DNA of 64,000 nucleotides from assembly GCA_015152555.1 (NCBI GenBank), contig SUTS01000004.1:1-64000 (forward strand), read 5' to 3'. Numbering within the stretch: the stretch's first letter is position 1; the number at the start of each line of letters is the position of its first letter. Position numbers and translations under genes: made by a program. The notes beneath the pieces are model-generated. The model was given only the letters and a program-made list of their open reading frames with translations. It made no database searches and was not told the DNA's origin. This document shows, piece by piece, positions 16,958 to 25,433 of this stretch. The stretch is from Cyanobacteria bacterium SIG26. Its GTDB lineage: Bacteria; Cyanobacteriota; Vampirovibrionia; Gastranaerophilales; Gastranaerophilaceae.

Positions 16958-18307
16958 ATGAATTGGCAAGAAGAAGATTTGAAATACATTTGGCATCCTT
17001 GTTCGCAAATGAAGGATTATGAAACTTTGCCACCGATTGTTATTGAAAGGGCTTCAGGAATTGACTTGTTTGATATTGATGGTAAATGTTACAAGGATGT
17101 AGTAAGTTCGTGGTGGTGCAATTTGTTAGGGCACTGCAATCCCAGAATAAATCTTGCTATAAAAAAGCAGTTAGACAAATTGGAACATGTTATTTTTGCT
17201 AATTTTACACACAAGCCGGCTATTACTTTGTGTCAAAAGTTGATGGAAGTATTACCGAAAGGGTTGTGTAAATTTAATTTTGCGGATAATGGTTCTTCAT
17301 CTGTTGAAATGGCTATGAAAATGAGCTTTCAATATCATCAACAGGTTGGAAATGTTAACAAAAAGCGTTTTATTACATTAACCGATGCTTATCATGGGGA
17401 AACGTTAGGGGCTTTATCTGTTGGGGCGTGTGATTTATATACGGAAATTTATAAACCAATTCTTATGGATGTTGTTCGGGTTCAGGCTCCTGATTGTTTT
17501 AGGTGTCCTTATAATAAAACTCGTGAAAATTGTTCTTGTGAATGTTTTGAGGCTGCAGAAAAACAGTTTGAAATATATGGTGATGAGTCTTGTGCAATGA
17601 TTGTAGAACCTTTATTACAAGGGTCTGCAGGTATGAAAGTTTATCCGCCGTTGTATTTAAAAAAGCTAAGAGCATTGTGTAATAAGTATAATGTTCATTT
17701 AATTGCTGACGAAATCGCAACGGGTTATGGACGAACGGGGAAAATGTTTGCCTTTGAACATGCTGAAGTTAGTCCTGATATTATGTGCTTGTCAAAAGGT
17801 TTAACCGGTGGATATATGCCAATGGCTATTTGTGTTACAACTCAGGAAATTTATGACGCGTTTTATGATGATTATTCAAAGGGAAAAGCGTTTATGCACT
17901 CGCACACTTATGCCGGTAACCCTTTGGCTTGTTCGGCTGCAATTGAAGTTTTAAATATTTTAAAAGATGAAAACGTGTTTGATAAAGCAAATATCAACGC
18001 AAAATATTTTAATAAAATTATTAAAGATAAGTTTGCTGATTTACCTTATGTGGGTGAAGTTCGCAATATCGGTTTGATTAATGCTATAGAAATTGTTAAA
18101 GATAAAAAAACAAAAGAGTCATATCCTTATAATTTACGCTTGGGTTATCAAATTTATAAAAAAGCGTTGAAAAAAGGTGTATTGTTGCGTCCGTTAGGTG
18201 ATGTTATTTATTTTAATCCGCCGTTAATTATTACTTCGGAAGATATGGATTTTGTAACAGATGTGGCAAAAGACTGCATGGTTGAAATTATGAATGATAT
18301 TATTTAA
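16958..18307 (+). CDS. bioA: Adenosylmethionine-8-amino-7-oxononanoate aminotransferase
   Basis: 449 residues, a class III aminotransferase of BioA length. Signatures: YIWHPCSQMKDYE at the N-terminus (BioA-specific), SSWWCNLLGHCNP, IADEIATGYGRTGKMFAFEH, and CLSKGLTGGYMPMA holding the PLP lysine. It makes 7,8-diaminononanoate, the substrate of BioD, usually using S-adenosylmethionine as amino donor. GAGG lies eight bases before the ATG. Its 3' end overlaps the convergent MCE gene by eight bases. Confidence 0.96.
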   Translation: MNWQEEDLKYIWHPCSQMKDYETLPPIVIERASGIDLFDIDGKCYKDVVSSWWCNLLGHCNPRINLAIKKQLDKLEHVIFANFTHKPAITLCQKLMEVLPKGLCKFNFADNGSSSVEMAMKMSFQYHQQVGNVNKKRFITLTDAYHGETLGALSVGACDLYTEIYKPILMDVVRVQAPDCFRCPYNKTRENCSCECFEAAEKQFEIYGDESCAMIVEPLLQGSAGMKVYPPLYLKKLRALCNKYNVHLIADEIATGYGRTGKMFAFEHAEVSPDIMCLSKGLTGGYMPMAICVTTQEIYDAFYDDYSKGKAFMHSHTYAGNPLACSAAIEVLNILKDENVFDKANINAKYFNKIIKDKFADLPYVGEVRNIGLINAIEIVKDKKTKESYPYNLRLGYQIYKKALKKGVLLRPLGDVIYFNPPLIITSEDMDFVTDVAKDCMVEIMNDII

Positions 18308-19178
18308 TCGTTTGTCCAAAAATGAGTTTAGCTCCCCCGAGTCTTTTTTGCAGGGTTGTTTTTACACCCTTTACAATGTCGCTAATATTACAACTTATAT
18401 ATTGCGCGGTGTCAATTAATTTATCTAATTTTGGTATAAGTACGTTAAATTCAGAACTTGTTTTTGTGAAATTACCTGAAATTGATGTTAAATCTTTTGA
18501 AGAGTTTGCGAAATTGTAGGTTGTAATTTCTATATTTTGTGCACTTTTTTTAATAATGTCGCGGGTTATTTCATCGTTTAATTTTTGTGATAAATCTTCT
18601 ATATTTCTCATAGAATTTTTTAAAGATGTTGTAGATTGAAAAATGTTTTCTCTGTTTTCTTCTATAACATCTGTTATAATAGAAAACATTTCAGTTAAAG
18701 AATCCGTTGTTTTTGTTGCTGAGGACAAGAAGTTTTCACCTTTTCTGGATAAATCATCAATATGTTGCTGATTAGTTTCTGATATATTATCAAAGTTAAA
18801 GGTTGTTGGTTCTCCTTTTATTGTATCTCCGTTTTTTATGTAGCTAAGCATAGGTGATGAAGGATAAATTATATCTACAAATTTCCGATCATCATCATAT
18901 TGTTTAACTTTTACTGTAATATTTTTGGGTAATTCTAAGCCTCTTTGGTTTAATGTAATATATAAATACGTTGTTTTAAAATCTTTTGAAATTCTGATTT
19001 TTCTTGTTGTACCAAGTTTATACCCTTTGTAATAAACTCCCATTCTATTTGGCATTGGATCCATTTTATTAAATTCAGCTTTAATATATGTGTGATTAAA
19101 ATAATTAAGGATAATAGCCCCTAATAACAACACAAGAAAAAAGGTTAAAATAATTTTACTTAAAGTGAAATTGCCCAT
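18300..19178 (-). CDS. MCE-domain protein (MlaD-like)
   Basis: 292 residues: a single N-terminal membrane anchor (~5-27), one MCE domain (~35-130; NRMGVYYKGYKLGTTRKI, then LPKNITVKVKQY), and a long helical C-terminal region. MCE proteins of this build form hexameric rings or tubes carrying phospholipids between membranes with MlaE/MlaF-type ABC partners (established). No such partners are adjacent; folP lies 48 bases upstream on the same strand. There is no Shine-Dalgarno; an inverted repeat GTTGCAT-N8-ATGCAAC sits immediately before the ATG. Confidence 0.85.
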   Translation of the reverse strand: MGNFTLSKIILTFFLVLLLGAIILNYFNHTYIKAEFNKMDPMPNRMGVYYKGYKLGTTRKIRISKDFKTTYLYITLNQRGLELPKNITVKVKQYDDDRKFVDIIYPSSPMLSYIKNGDTIKGEPTTFNFDNISETNQQHIDDLSRKGENFLSSATKTTDSLTEMFSIITDVIEENRENIFQSTTSLKNSMRNIEDLSQKLNDEITRDIIKKSAQNIEITTYNFANSSKDLTSISGNFTKTSSEFNVLIPKLDKLIDTAQYISCNISDIVKGVKTTLQKRLGGAKLIFGQTIK

Positions 19179-19179
19179 A

Positions 19180-19201
19180 GTTGCATTATTAATTATGCAA
19201 C
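19180..19201 (-). promoter_or_regulatory. Inverted repeat directly upstream of the MCE gene
   Basis: GTTGCAT and ATGCAAC flank eight AT bases and end one base before the start codon. It could be an operator or part of a leaderless promoter (AATAAT then six bases to ATG). Confidence 0.4.
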
Positions 19202-19226
19202 GGAGTTTTAGTATTACTCTTTTGGT

Positions 19227-20366
19227 TTATTTTAATATATTTTGTAAAGTTTTATGAGTTTTAACATTGTGTACTCTTACATAATCTATGTTTTGGTTTA
19301 TTAAAATACTATTTAGGGCAAGTGTGTACAAGTCTTTTTCTTCGTTGGTGGATGTTTCCATCCCTAATAAACTTTTTCTTGAAAGGCCTAGCATAATAGG
19401 ACATCCTATTGTTTTAAATTCTTGCCATCTTTTTATTATTTCTAAATTTTGCTCCTTAGATTTACCAAATCCAAGTCCGGGATCTATTATAATTTGTTCT
19501 TTTTTTATACCTTTTTTTATTGCGTTATTAACTTTTTTGTTTAATGTAAGGAATATATCATCCATAAGGTTGTCGTAATTGGTGTCATCCTGCATTACTT
19601 CGGGTGTTCCTTTTGAGTGTTGGATGATGATTTTTATTTGAGGGTTATTTTTTATGAGATTAGTCATTTCAGAATCAAAATCAAGGCCCGAAACGTCATT
19701 TATAATGTTTGCGCCTAATGCAATACATTTTTGTGCGACTTCTGCACTTCTTGTATCTATACTAATTGGAATATTGATATTGTTTGATTTTATGTATTCT
19801 AAAATTGGTATGATTTTTTCTAATTGTTGAAATGCCGGTATTTCTTTTGAATATGGTTTTGTTGATTCTGCTCCGATGTCAATAATATCCGCACCATCTT
19901 GGATAAGTTGGTTTAAATGTTGAATTGCATCTTCTTTTTTAAAATAATTGCCCCCATCAGAAAAAGAATCATTAGTTAGATTTAGCACCCCAACTATTTT
20001 TGTTCTGTTTTGAGGTGTTGTTTCTATTATTGATAAAATCTGTTCACTGAGCTTTTTAAGTTTGAATGGTTGGGATTGTAGCTTGTGCGCAATTTTTTTT
20101 AGTTGAGATAAGCTTCCTCCCAGTATGCAGGATGATATTTCTTTTTTTCCAGTGATAACTTCTTTATGTGTCCCACAGTCCGCTCCAACAGATAGTGCTG
20201 TTTGTTTTAATATATTGGCCTGCGCAACAGTTAAATCAAATATTTTTATGTTTTTATATTCAAATTTAGCACAAGCTTTTTTACAATATGTTGTGTCAAA
20301 ACCGATATTTTTTAACTCTGTTTCAATATTTGTGTTATTTAATTCTTTTATTAAAAAATCGTGCAT
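19227..20366 (-). CDS. folP: Dihydropteroate synthase, long form
   Basis: 379 residues. The C-terminal ~270 residues are the DHPS TIM barrel: VGVLNLTNDSFSDGG, GADIIDIGAESTKP, ISIDTRSAEVA, ANIINDVSGLD and DPGLGFGKS. It condenses p-aminobenzoate with dihydropterin pyrophosphate. The first ~105 residues form an extra domain (LTVAQANILKQTALSVGADCG), also seen in some clostridial-type DHPS from memory. The usual NVTPDSFSDGG reads NLTNDSFSDGG, with Asn for Pro in loop 1. No Shine-Dalgarno: the ATG lies six bases after a -10-like box and under a strong palindrome. Confidence 0.95.
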   Translation of the reverse strand: MHDFLIKELNNTNIETELKNIGFDTTYCKKACAKFEYKNIKIFDLTVAQANILKQTALSVGADCGTHKEVITGKKEISSCILGGSLSQLKKIAHKLQSQPFKLKKLSEQILSIIETTPQNRTKIVGVLNLTNDSFSDGGNYFKKEDAIQHLNQLIQDGADIIDIGAESTKPYSKEIPAFQQLEKIIPILEYIKSNNINIPISIDTRSAEVAQKCIALGANIINDVSGLDFDSEMTNLIKNNPQIKIIIQHSKGTPEVMQDDTNYDNLMDDIFLTLNKKVNNAIKKGIKKEQIIIDPGLGFGKSKEQNLEIIKRWQEFKTIGCPIMLGLSRKSLLGMETSTNEEKDLYTLALNSILINQNIDYVRVHNVKTHKTLQNILK

Positions 20367-20389
20367 AAACTTAGTTTAGCACGATTTTT
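20354..20389 (-). promoter_or_regulatory. Palindrome covering the folP -10 box and start codon
   Basis: AAAAATCGTGC and GCACGATTTTT are perfect inverted arms; the inner TAAAC-TTA-GTTTA is palindromic too, giving a 16-pair stem with a one-base bulge. It spans the promoter and the ATG. It could be an operator, an mRNA hairpin occluding initiation, or a terminator (it has a T run). Confidence 0.55.
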
Positions 20390-20400
20390 GTATTTTTCAA
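20373..20400 (-). promoter_or_regulatory. Leaderless-type promoter of folP
   Basis: On the minus strand: TTGAAA, 16 bases, then TGC-TAAACT (extended -10), then six bases to the ATG. No ribosome binding site fits between. Confidence 0.5.
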
Positions 20401-20414
20401 TTATTTATATATAT

Positions 20415-20906
20415 TTATGCCGCAGTTCTGAAAATTTCGAACTTATCTTTAACATCTTGCGCTAAAGTTTTGCTATTGCCACAAGCTTTTGCAACACCGG
20501 ATGCTAACACGAAAAATGCTAACGTACCACCAAAAGCTTTGCCACAAGCTGTAGCGATAGGACCTTTCATACCTTTACCTTTTAAATAGGTTAAAGCTTG
20601 ACCTGTATATTTTGCAGAATGATGTTTGAATTTTCCAGCAAAACTTGTTGCATTTTTTGTAGCTTCTCTTATTTGTTTTACAGAAGCCAACATTTTATCT
20701 AAAACAGATGAGGCTGCGGCTACACCACCACGTTTGCTGGCTGCTCCTTGTGCTGCTTTTCTAATACCTTCAACCCCTGCTGCTGTTACACCTGCACCTG
20801 TAGCTACTGAGGCTGCGTTTTCTTTGTCTTCCTGTGTCGGTTTCAGAGTAGCAAATTTATTCATTTGAGGTCTATGAAGATATGGTTGAACTGTTATTGA
20901 ATCCAT
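20415..20906 (-). CDS. Gly/Ala-rich hypothetical protein (163 residues)
   Basis: Unrecognised. The N-terminus (ITVQPYLHRPQMNKFATLKP) resembles that of the gene just upstream (LTVQPNFTTK...). Then follow Ala/Gly-rich helical segments with membrane-active character (VATGAGVTAAGVEGI; AFGGTLAFFVLASGVAKACG) separated by basic stretches. No Sec signal. The ATG overlaps the upstream stop as TAATG, with GAGGATGAGG as ribosome site, so the two genes are coupled. A host-directed or membrane-inserting role would be speculation. Confidence 0.8.
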   Translation of the reverse strand: MDSITVQPYLHRPQMNKFATLKPTQEDKENAASVATGAGVTAAGVEGIRKAAQGAASKRGGVAAASSVLDKMLASVKQIREATKNATSFAGKFKHHSAKYTGQALTYLKGKGMKGPIATACGKAFGGTLAFFVLASGVAKACGNSKTLAQDVKDKFEIFRTAA

Positions 20907-21652
20907 TATACCTCATCCTCCTCAGCGCAAATTTCATCATCATCTTGTACAGTGTCGTTTTTAGGATTTTCTTTATCTTCAGGTCTCATTGCATTATAAG
21001 CTGATGTTGCACCGGCACCAACACCTAATGTTGTTGCTGTCGTTTTAGCTATTCTATCATAATTTGTTTCAACTGATTTGCCTTTAAATTTGTCAGCTAC
21101 TTTATTGAAATGTTTTGCGATAAATTTACCTACAGCTTTAAAACCATTTGCTACAATTTTCAAACCTTCTACAATTTTAGCACCGGTTTTAGTGTTTGCA
21201 AATTTATCAAAATTTTCAATAACTTTTTGTCCGAATTTTGTATCTTTAATTTTAGTGAATAACTTTCCAATATATTCAAAAACTTGTGCACCGTATTTTT
21301 TAGTATGTGTAATTAATGGTTTTGCGTATGTTTTAGCGCCTTTAACAAAGTTACTATTTAGGGCTTTTAACGTAGAACCTTTAATTACATCGCCACCTTT
21401 TTTAGCACCCCAAGCAACTGCCCAACCTTCTAAAACGCCTTCAGAGATTACTTTTGCAACTTTTGCGAATTTTTTTAATGCAGATGGGGCTTTTTCATCT
21501 TGAATAACATCATTTAAGTCTTGGATTTGTTTTTGGTAATAATCTTTTTTCTGATTGTAATTTTCTTCAGTAAGTTCTAATGTACCTTCTCCTTTGAATG
21601 CTAAAGGTTTTTGTACATATTTAGTCGTAAAATTTGGTTGAACTGTTAACAT
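20906..21652 (-). CDS. Hypothetical protein with N-terminal FxG motif (248 residues)
   Basis: Unrecognised. From the ATG at 21652 (GGAG nine bases upstream; a GTG at 21667 is less likely) it begins MLTVQPNFTTKYVQKPLAFK with the AFKG motif at residues 18-21. Then comes a charged helix and ~130 residues of Lys/Phe/Val/Gly-rich amphipathic repeats (FAKVAKVISEGVLEG, FGQKVIENFDKFAN, GFKAVGKFIAKHFNKVADKF). The C-terminal tail is acidic (DDDEICAEEDEV). It forms a two-gene operon with the Gly/Ala-rich protein. The repeated F-x-K/AVGKFIA pattern suggests membrane-binding helices. Confidence 0.8.
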   Translation of the reverse strand: MLTVQPNFTTKYVQKPLAFKGEGTLELTEENYNQKKDYYQKQIQDLNDVIQDEKAPSALKKFAKVAKVISEGVLEGWAVAWGAKKGGDVIKGSTLKALNSNFVKGAKTYAKPLITHTKKYGAQVFEYIGKLFTKIKDTKFGQKVIENFDKFANTKTGAKIVEGLKIVANGFKAVGKFIAKHFNKVADKFKGKSVETNYDRIAKTTATTLGVGAGATSAYNAMRPEDKENPKNDTVQDDDEICAEEDEV

Positions 21653-21778
21653 ATAGTAATTCTCCACTACCTATAAATAAATTAGTCACCTGCATTAAAA
21701 CTCGAAAAATTTATTTTTTGCTAACACACTAAATTTATTTTAATAAATTGTTACATTAGATAGATATATTATGTCACA

Positions 21779-22714
21779 TCAATACACGTTTGTAAAGTGT
21801 TTTGCACCTTGATAGCTATTTCTTGTAACAAATTCTTTATCAATTTTATTTAGGCAGTCAAGTTTTGCTCCTAGCCAACGTGGGGCTATTAAATTTTTCT
21901 TCAAACCGTTTCCCGCAAGTCTATGTATAGTGGTTGTTTGAGGTAGGATTTCCAAAAAATCACAACAAAGTTTGACATATTCTTCTTCATTCATAAATTC
22001 TAATTTGCCTGCTTCATGTATTTTGGCCAATTTTGTATCTTTGAGTGCACAAAGCATGTGGATTTTAACACCATCAACTTTTAATTCGGCAAGTTTTTGG
22101 GCGGTTTGTAATATTTCATCTTTTGTTTCCCATAGCCCGAAAATAACATGAGTACAAACATTTATACCTTTTTCTTTAGTTTTTTCATAAGCTCGTAAAA
22201 AACAATCAAAGTCGTGACCTCGGTTAATTTTTAGTAAAGTTTTGTCGTGAATTGACTGAAGGCCGTATTCAACCCAAGTGTAATAATCTTGCGTTATATC
22301 TGATATTAAATCAAGCTTTTCGTCTTCAACACAATCAGGTCTGGTACCGATAGAAAGTCCGATTATGTCAGGATGGGTAAGGGCGGATTTGTAAATTTTT
22401 TCTAATTCGCCAACGGGTTTATAAGTGTTAGTGTATGCTTGAAAATAAGACATGAATTTTTCAGCTTTGAATCTATTACGTAGAGTTTCAGCTCCGATTT
22501 TCACTTGTTCTTCTATTGGTAAAAGATTAGAATGTGCTTGAGAAAAACTACCGCCTTCATCACAGAAAATACAACCGCCAGTTGATATTGTACCGTCTCT
22601 GTTTGGACATGAAAACCCGGCGTCAAGTGTTATTTTATAAACCTTTGCCCCGAATTTATTTTTTAAATATGCACTGAATTGGTTGTATCTTTTGTCTGTA
22701 TTATTAAAAAACAT
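21779..22714 (-). CDS. Radical SAM protein of the YhcC/TIGR01212 type
   Basis: 311 residues. The Fe-S site is the YhcC arrangement CPNRDGTISTGGCIFC (C-x10-C-x2-C), after FGAKVYKITLDAGF. Further family marks are SIGTRPDCVEDEKLDLI and WVEYGLQSIHDKTLLKINRGH. Members relate to Elp3-like radical SAM enzymes; the reaction is not established to my knowledge. It follows a 55-residue zinc-ribbon gene by two bases, so the two are one operon. Confidence 0.9.
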   Translation of the reverse strand: MFFNNTDKRYNQFSAYLKNKFGAKVYKITLDAGFSCPNRDGTISTGGCIFCDEGGSFSQAHSNLLPIEEQVKIGAETLRNRFKAEKFMSYFQAYTNTYKPVGELEKIYKSALTHPDIIGLSIGTRPDCVEDEKLDLISDITQDYYTWVEYGLQSIHDKTLLKINRGHDFDCFLRAYEKTKEKGINVCTHVIFGLWETKDEILQTAQKLAELKVDGVKIHMLCALKDTKLAKIHEAGKLEFMNEEEYVKLCCDFLEILPQTTTIHRLAGNGLKKNLIAPRWLGAKLDCLNKIDKEFVTRNSYQGAKHFTNVY

Positions 22715-22716
22715 AT

Positions 22717-22884
22717 TTATTTATCTTCGTCGTTGTCGTAGATTGGATAAACGTAATGTTCACCGCAATTAGGGCATACAACTTCTTGTTGTTTACCTTC
22801 TTCAAGTTGAGCTACTTCAAATAAACATCTGCAACCTGATTGAACACATCTTACAGCCCAAGTTGGTCTAATTAATCTTGCCAT
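22717..22884 (-). CDS. Small zinc-ribbon protein (55 residues)
   Basis: Translation gives MARLIRPTWAVRCVQSGCRC... with cysteines in C-x4-C-x-C and CPNC (residues 13, 18, 20, 37, 40), ending in an acidic DNDEDK tail. This looks like a small zinc ribbon. GAGGGA precedes the ATG at seven bases. The stop is two bases before the radical SAM start, so it is cotranscribed and may be a partner or substrate carrier. No family recognised. Confidence 0.8.
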   Translation of the reverse strand: MARLIRPTWAVRCVQSGCRCLFEVAQLEEGKQQEVVCPNCGEHYVYPIYDNDEDK

Positions 22885-23017
22885 AATAATTTCCCTCTTT
22901 TCTTTGTTTACAAGTTAATTTTAGCATTATTTATAAAATAAGTAAACACCATATTAAAAATATCCCTCTTGAGATTTGGACATGTTCATAGTAGGCTAGG
23001 CTTGAAGGATTTATACT

Positions 23018-24301
23018 ATGCAATTTATAGATAAAGTTAAAATTAAGATTAGTTCAGGAAAAGGCGGCAACGGAGTTGTTGCCTGGCGTCGTGAAAAATA
23101 CGTAGACAGAGGCGGTCCGGCAGGAGGTGACGGTGGTCGTGGTGGCAGTGTTTACCTTGTAGCGGATGAAGGGTTGTCTACTCTTCTTGATTTTACATAT
23201 CGATCAATATTCAAAGCTGATAACGGCGAAAACGGCTTTAAAAAAAGTATGCATGGTAAAAGTGCAAAAGATTTGTATATAAAAGTTCCTACTGGGACAA
23301 TAGTAAAGGATTTAAAAAGCGGGAATGTTATTGCGGATTTGACACAGCACGAGCAAACCGTATTGATTGCAAAAGGTGGCCGTGGCGGTCGTGGTAATAT
23401 CCATTTTTGTACAGCACAAAATCGAGCACCACAGTATTGTGAACCGGGAGAGCCTGGTATAGAAAGAGAATTGCAACTAGAGTTGAAATTATTAGCGGAT
23501 GTCGGACTTTTAGGGTTCCCTAATGCCGGTAAGTCGACATTTATCAGTAGAGTATCGGCAGCAAAACCAAAAATTGCGGATTATCCTTTCACAACTCTTG
23601 TTCCAAATTTAGGTGTTGTAAGAAAACAATCAGGTGACGGTTATGTTATCGCTGATATTCCGGGGTTAATTGAAGGTGCTTCTGAAGGGGTTGGTTTAGG
23701 TCATGAGTTTTTGCGACATGTAGAGCGCTGCAGATTTTTGCTTCATATAATTGATGGTACCGAGCTTGATCCGATTAAAAATTATAAAATTATTAACGAA
23801 GAATTGGCGAAGTATTCTGAAAAATTATCAAAATTATACCAAGTTGTTGCAATAAACAAAATTGATGCCCTAGATGAAGAGTTGTGTTTGGCGTTAAAAG
23901 CGGAATTTAATAAAATTGGAATTGAACCATTTTTTATTTCTGCTGTTACAGGTAGAAATTTAGATAAAATCAAACTTGAATTAGAAAAAAAGGTTGATGA
24001 AATTGAAAAACCAGAATCTGAGATTACAGTAGAAGAAGATTTAGATGCCACAAATAATGATGATGGTTATTGGGATGTCCAAAAATTAAATAAAGATACA
24101 TATTTGGTGACCGGTGGCAGAATTATTAGAATTTCTCAAGTCACAGATCCAAGAAGTACAGAACAAGTTATAAGATTCCAAAATATCATGATAAGTATGG
24201 GTATTATGGACGAGTTAAAATCTCAAGGCGTTCAAAATGGCGATACAATTATTGTAGGAAAATTGGAACTTCAATATTGGGATGATGAAGTTTATAAATA
24301 A
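23018..24301 (+). CDS. obgE: GTPase Obg/CgtA
   Basis: 427 residues with three parts: the glycine-rich Obg fold (~1-158; SSGKGGNGVVAWRREKYV, GGPAGGDGGRGG), the G domain (~160-330; GFPNAGKSTF G1, DIPGLIEGAS G3, NKIDA G4) and a C-terminal OCT domain (~345-425). Obg binds the 50S subunit late in assembly and links it to growth state. AAGGA precedes the ATG. A bidirectional terminator follows. Confidence 0.97.
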   Translation: MQFIDKVKIKISSGKGGNGVVAWRREKYVDRGGPAGGDGGRGGSVYLVADEGLSTLLDFTYRSIFKADNGENGFKKSMHGKSAKDLYIKVPTGTIVKDLKSGNVIADLTQHEQTVLIAKGGRGGRGNIHFCTAQNRAPQYCEPGEPGIERELQLELKLLADVGLLGFPNAGKSTFISRVSAAKPKIADYPFTTLVPNLGVVRKQSGDGYVIADIPGLIEGASEGVGLGHEFLRHVERCRFLLHIIDGTELDPIKNYKIINEELAKYSEKLSKLYQVVAINKIDALDEELCLALKAEFNKIGIEPFFISAVTGRNLDKIKLELEKKVDEIEKPESEITVEEDLDATNNDDGYWDVQKLNKDTYLVTGGRIIRISQVTDPRSTEQVIRFQNIMISMGIMDELKSQGVQNGDTIIVGKLELQYWDDEVYK

Positions 24302-24320
24302 AAAGCAGGTATTTGTAACA

Positions 24321-24358
24321 AAAAAGCGCCGTTCAAATAATATTGAACGGCGCTTTCT
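24321..24358. terminator. Bidirectional terminator between obgE and a convergent gene
   Basis: AAAGCGCCGTTCAA pairs perfectly with TTGAACGGCGCTTT over six bases. The minus strand has a clean six-T tail; the plus strand has TTTCTTA. Confidence 0.9.
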
Positions 24359-24368
24359 TAAATTATTA

Positions 24369-25007
24369 TTAACTTTGTGTTTGGTTTTGTTTCGTTTCTG
24401 TTTTAGTTTCTTCTTCAACTTGAGGTTGCGTTTCTCTGAATGCAAGTATTTCTTTTCTAACGGTTTCATAATCCCCTTCGAATTTTTTACCTGTTTTAGG
24501 GTTATGTAGAGTATATGAGCCGTCAGGTTCTACAATTAGCTTAAAGTCTGATCCTGCTAAACTTGTTAAATTTGTTTTTTCTGTAGCTACAGTTTTATCG
24601 GTTTCATCGGCTTCTGTATAACCTTGAGTTCCGCCCAGATTATATTGACCAAGTCCAAATGTTTGATATGCGGCAGGGTCATATAATCCACTGTTATAAC
24701 TGTTGAGCATTCCATAAGGTGAAGCAAAGTTTCCAAATCCACCAAATCTCCCAAACCCGCCTCTTGCAAAGGTAAATCCTTTGATAAGGTTAGTAAACCA
24801 ATTACCGTCTTCTTCATAAGTTACGGTAGTTACTTGAGGACTTCTTCCTTCCGGAGAAAATATTGAACCTGTTCCACCTGTTGTTTTGACCGTAACCTTT
24901 CCACCCGGCATGAATGAATTAAATCCGTACATATCGCCACATCCGCCAAGTCCTAGGTTGCCTCCAAGGCCACAAGGGTTATAAAAGTTGTTAAAACTAA
25001 AAGTCAT
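24369..25007 (-). CDS. Glycine/phenylalanine-rich hypothetical protein (212 residues)
   Basis: Unrecognised. The first ~130 residues are Gly/Phe/Asn/Tyr-rich low complexity (GLGGNLGLGGCGDMYGFNSF; FARGGFGRFGGFGNF; GLGQYNLGGTQGY). The remainder is a small ordered-looking segment (FKLIVEPDGSYTLHNPKTGK, then YETVRKEILAFRE) with a Gln/Thr/Glu tail. No signal peptide. It shares the TACTTTATATATAT upstream element with three other small genes (see 25028-25049). Confidence 0.8.
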   Translation of the reverse strand: MTFSFNNFYNPCGLGGNLGLGGCGDMYGFNSFMPGGKVTVKTTGGTGSIFSPEGRSPQVTTVTYEEDGNWFTNLIKGFTFARGGFGRFGGFGNFASPYGMLNSYNSGLYDPAAYQTFGLGQYNLGGTQGYTEADETDKTVATEKTNLTSLAGSDFKLIVEPDGSYTLHNPKTGKKFEGDYETVRKEILAFRETQPQVEEETKTETKQNQTQS

Positions 25008-25027
25008 AAGCTCTCCGTTTTTTACTT

Positions 25028-25049
25028 CTTATATATATAAAGTATATAT
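25028..25049 (-). promoter_or_regulatory. Shared upstream element (TACTTTATATATAT), copy 1
   Basis: On the minus strand this reads ATATACTTTATATATATAAG, ending 20 bases before the ATG of the Gly/Phe-rich gene. Further upstream is TGTAAAGTTTTGTTAATA, matching the same-position block before the gene at 38306. Likely a promoter element shared by a small regulon. Confidence 0.6.
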
Positions 25050-25120
25050 GAATTAAATAATTGCTTATATAAATATAACTATTAACAAAACTTTACATTT
25101 GCACCTTTCTTATTGGAGAA

Positions 25121-25282
25121 TTATTCTTCCGGTATAAATAAGGGGTTGTTATTTAAAAGCTCTCTAGTGTGCTCATAGCAGCAACTTTTATATGTAAGTT
25201 GTTGATATTCTCTAACTATGTTAATAATGTCATCTGTTGATAGTTTAATAATACGTCTTTTTCCTTCGATAATTTGCGCCAT
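25121..25282 (-). CDS. Small hypothetical protein (53 residues)
   Basis: Translation gives MAQIIEGKRRIIKLSTDDII..., with adjacent cysteines (KSCCYEH) and an end NNPLFIPEE. No recognised family. AAGGTAGG lies ten bases before the ATG. It lies upstream of the Gly/Phe-rich gene on the same strand; the gap holds that gene's own promoter element. Its existence rests on the Shine-Dalgarno and the open frame only. Confidence 0.55.
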   Translation of the reverse strand: MAQIIEGKRRIIKLSTDDIINIVREYQQLTYKSCCYEHTRELLNNNPLFIPEE

Positions 25283-25382
25283 GAATATACCTACCTTTCT
25301 TTTGTAGTTTATTTATCGGTAAGTTTTTTATTTTCTTTAATAAATTCATTATTAAGGAGTATAAATATGTTTTAAAATAAGA

Positions 25383-25414
25383 AAAAGGGGTTGAAATCTG
25401 TATTTCAGCCCCTT
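25383..25414 (-). terminator. Intrinsic terminator of the 220-residue gene
   Basis: On the minus strand AAGGGGCTGAAAT pairs with ATTTCAACCCCTT (one G-T pair), followed by TTTTT. Confidence 0.88.
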
Positions 25415-25433
25415 GTATTTAATTGAATTGATG

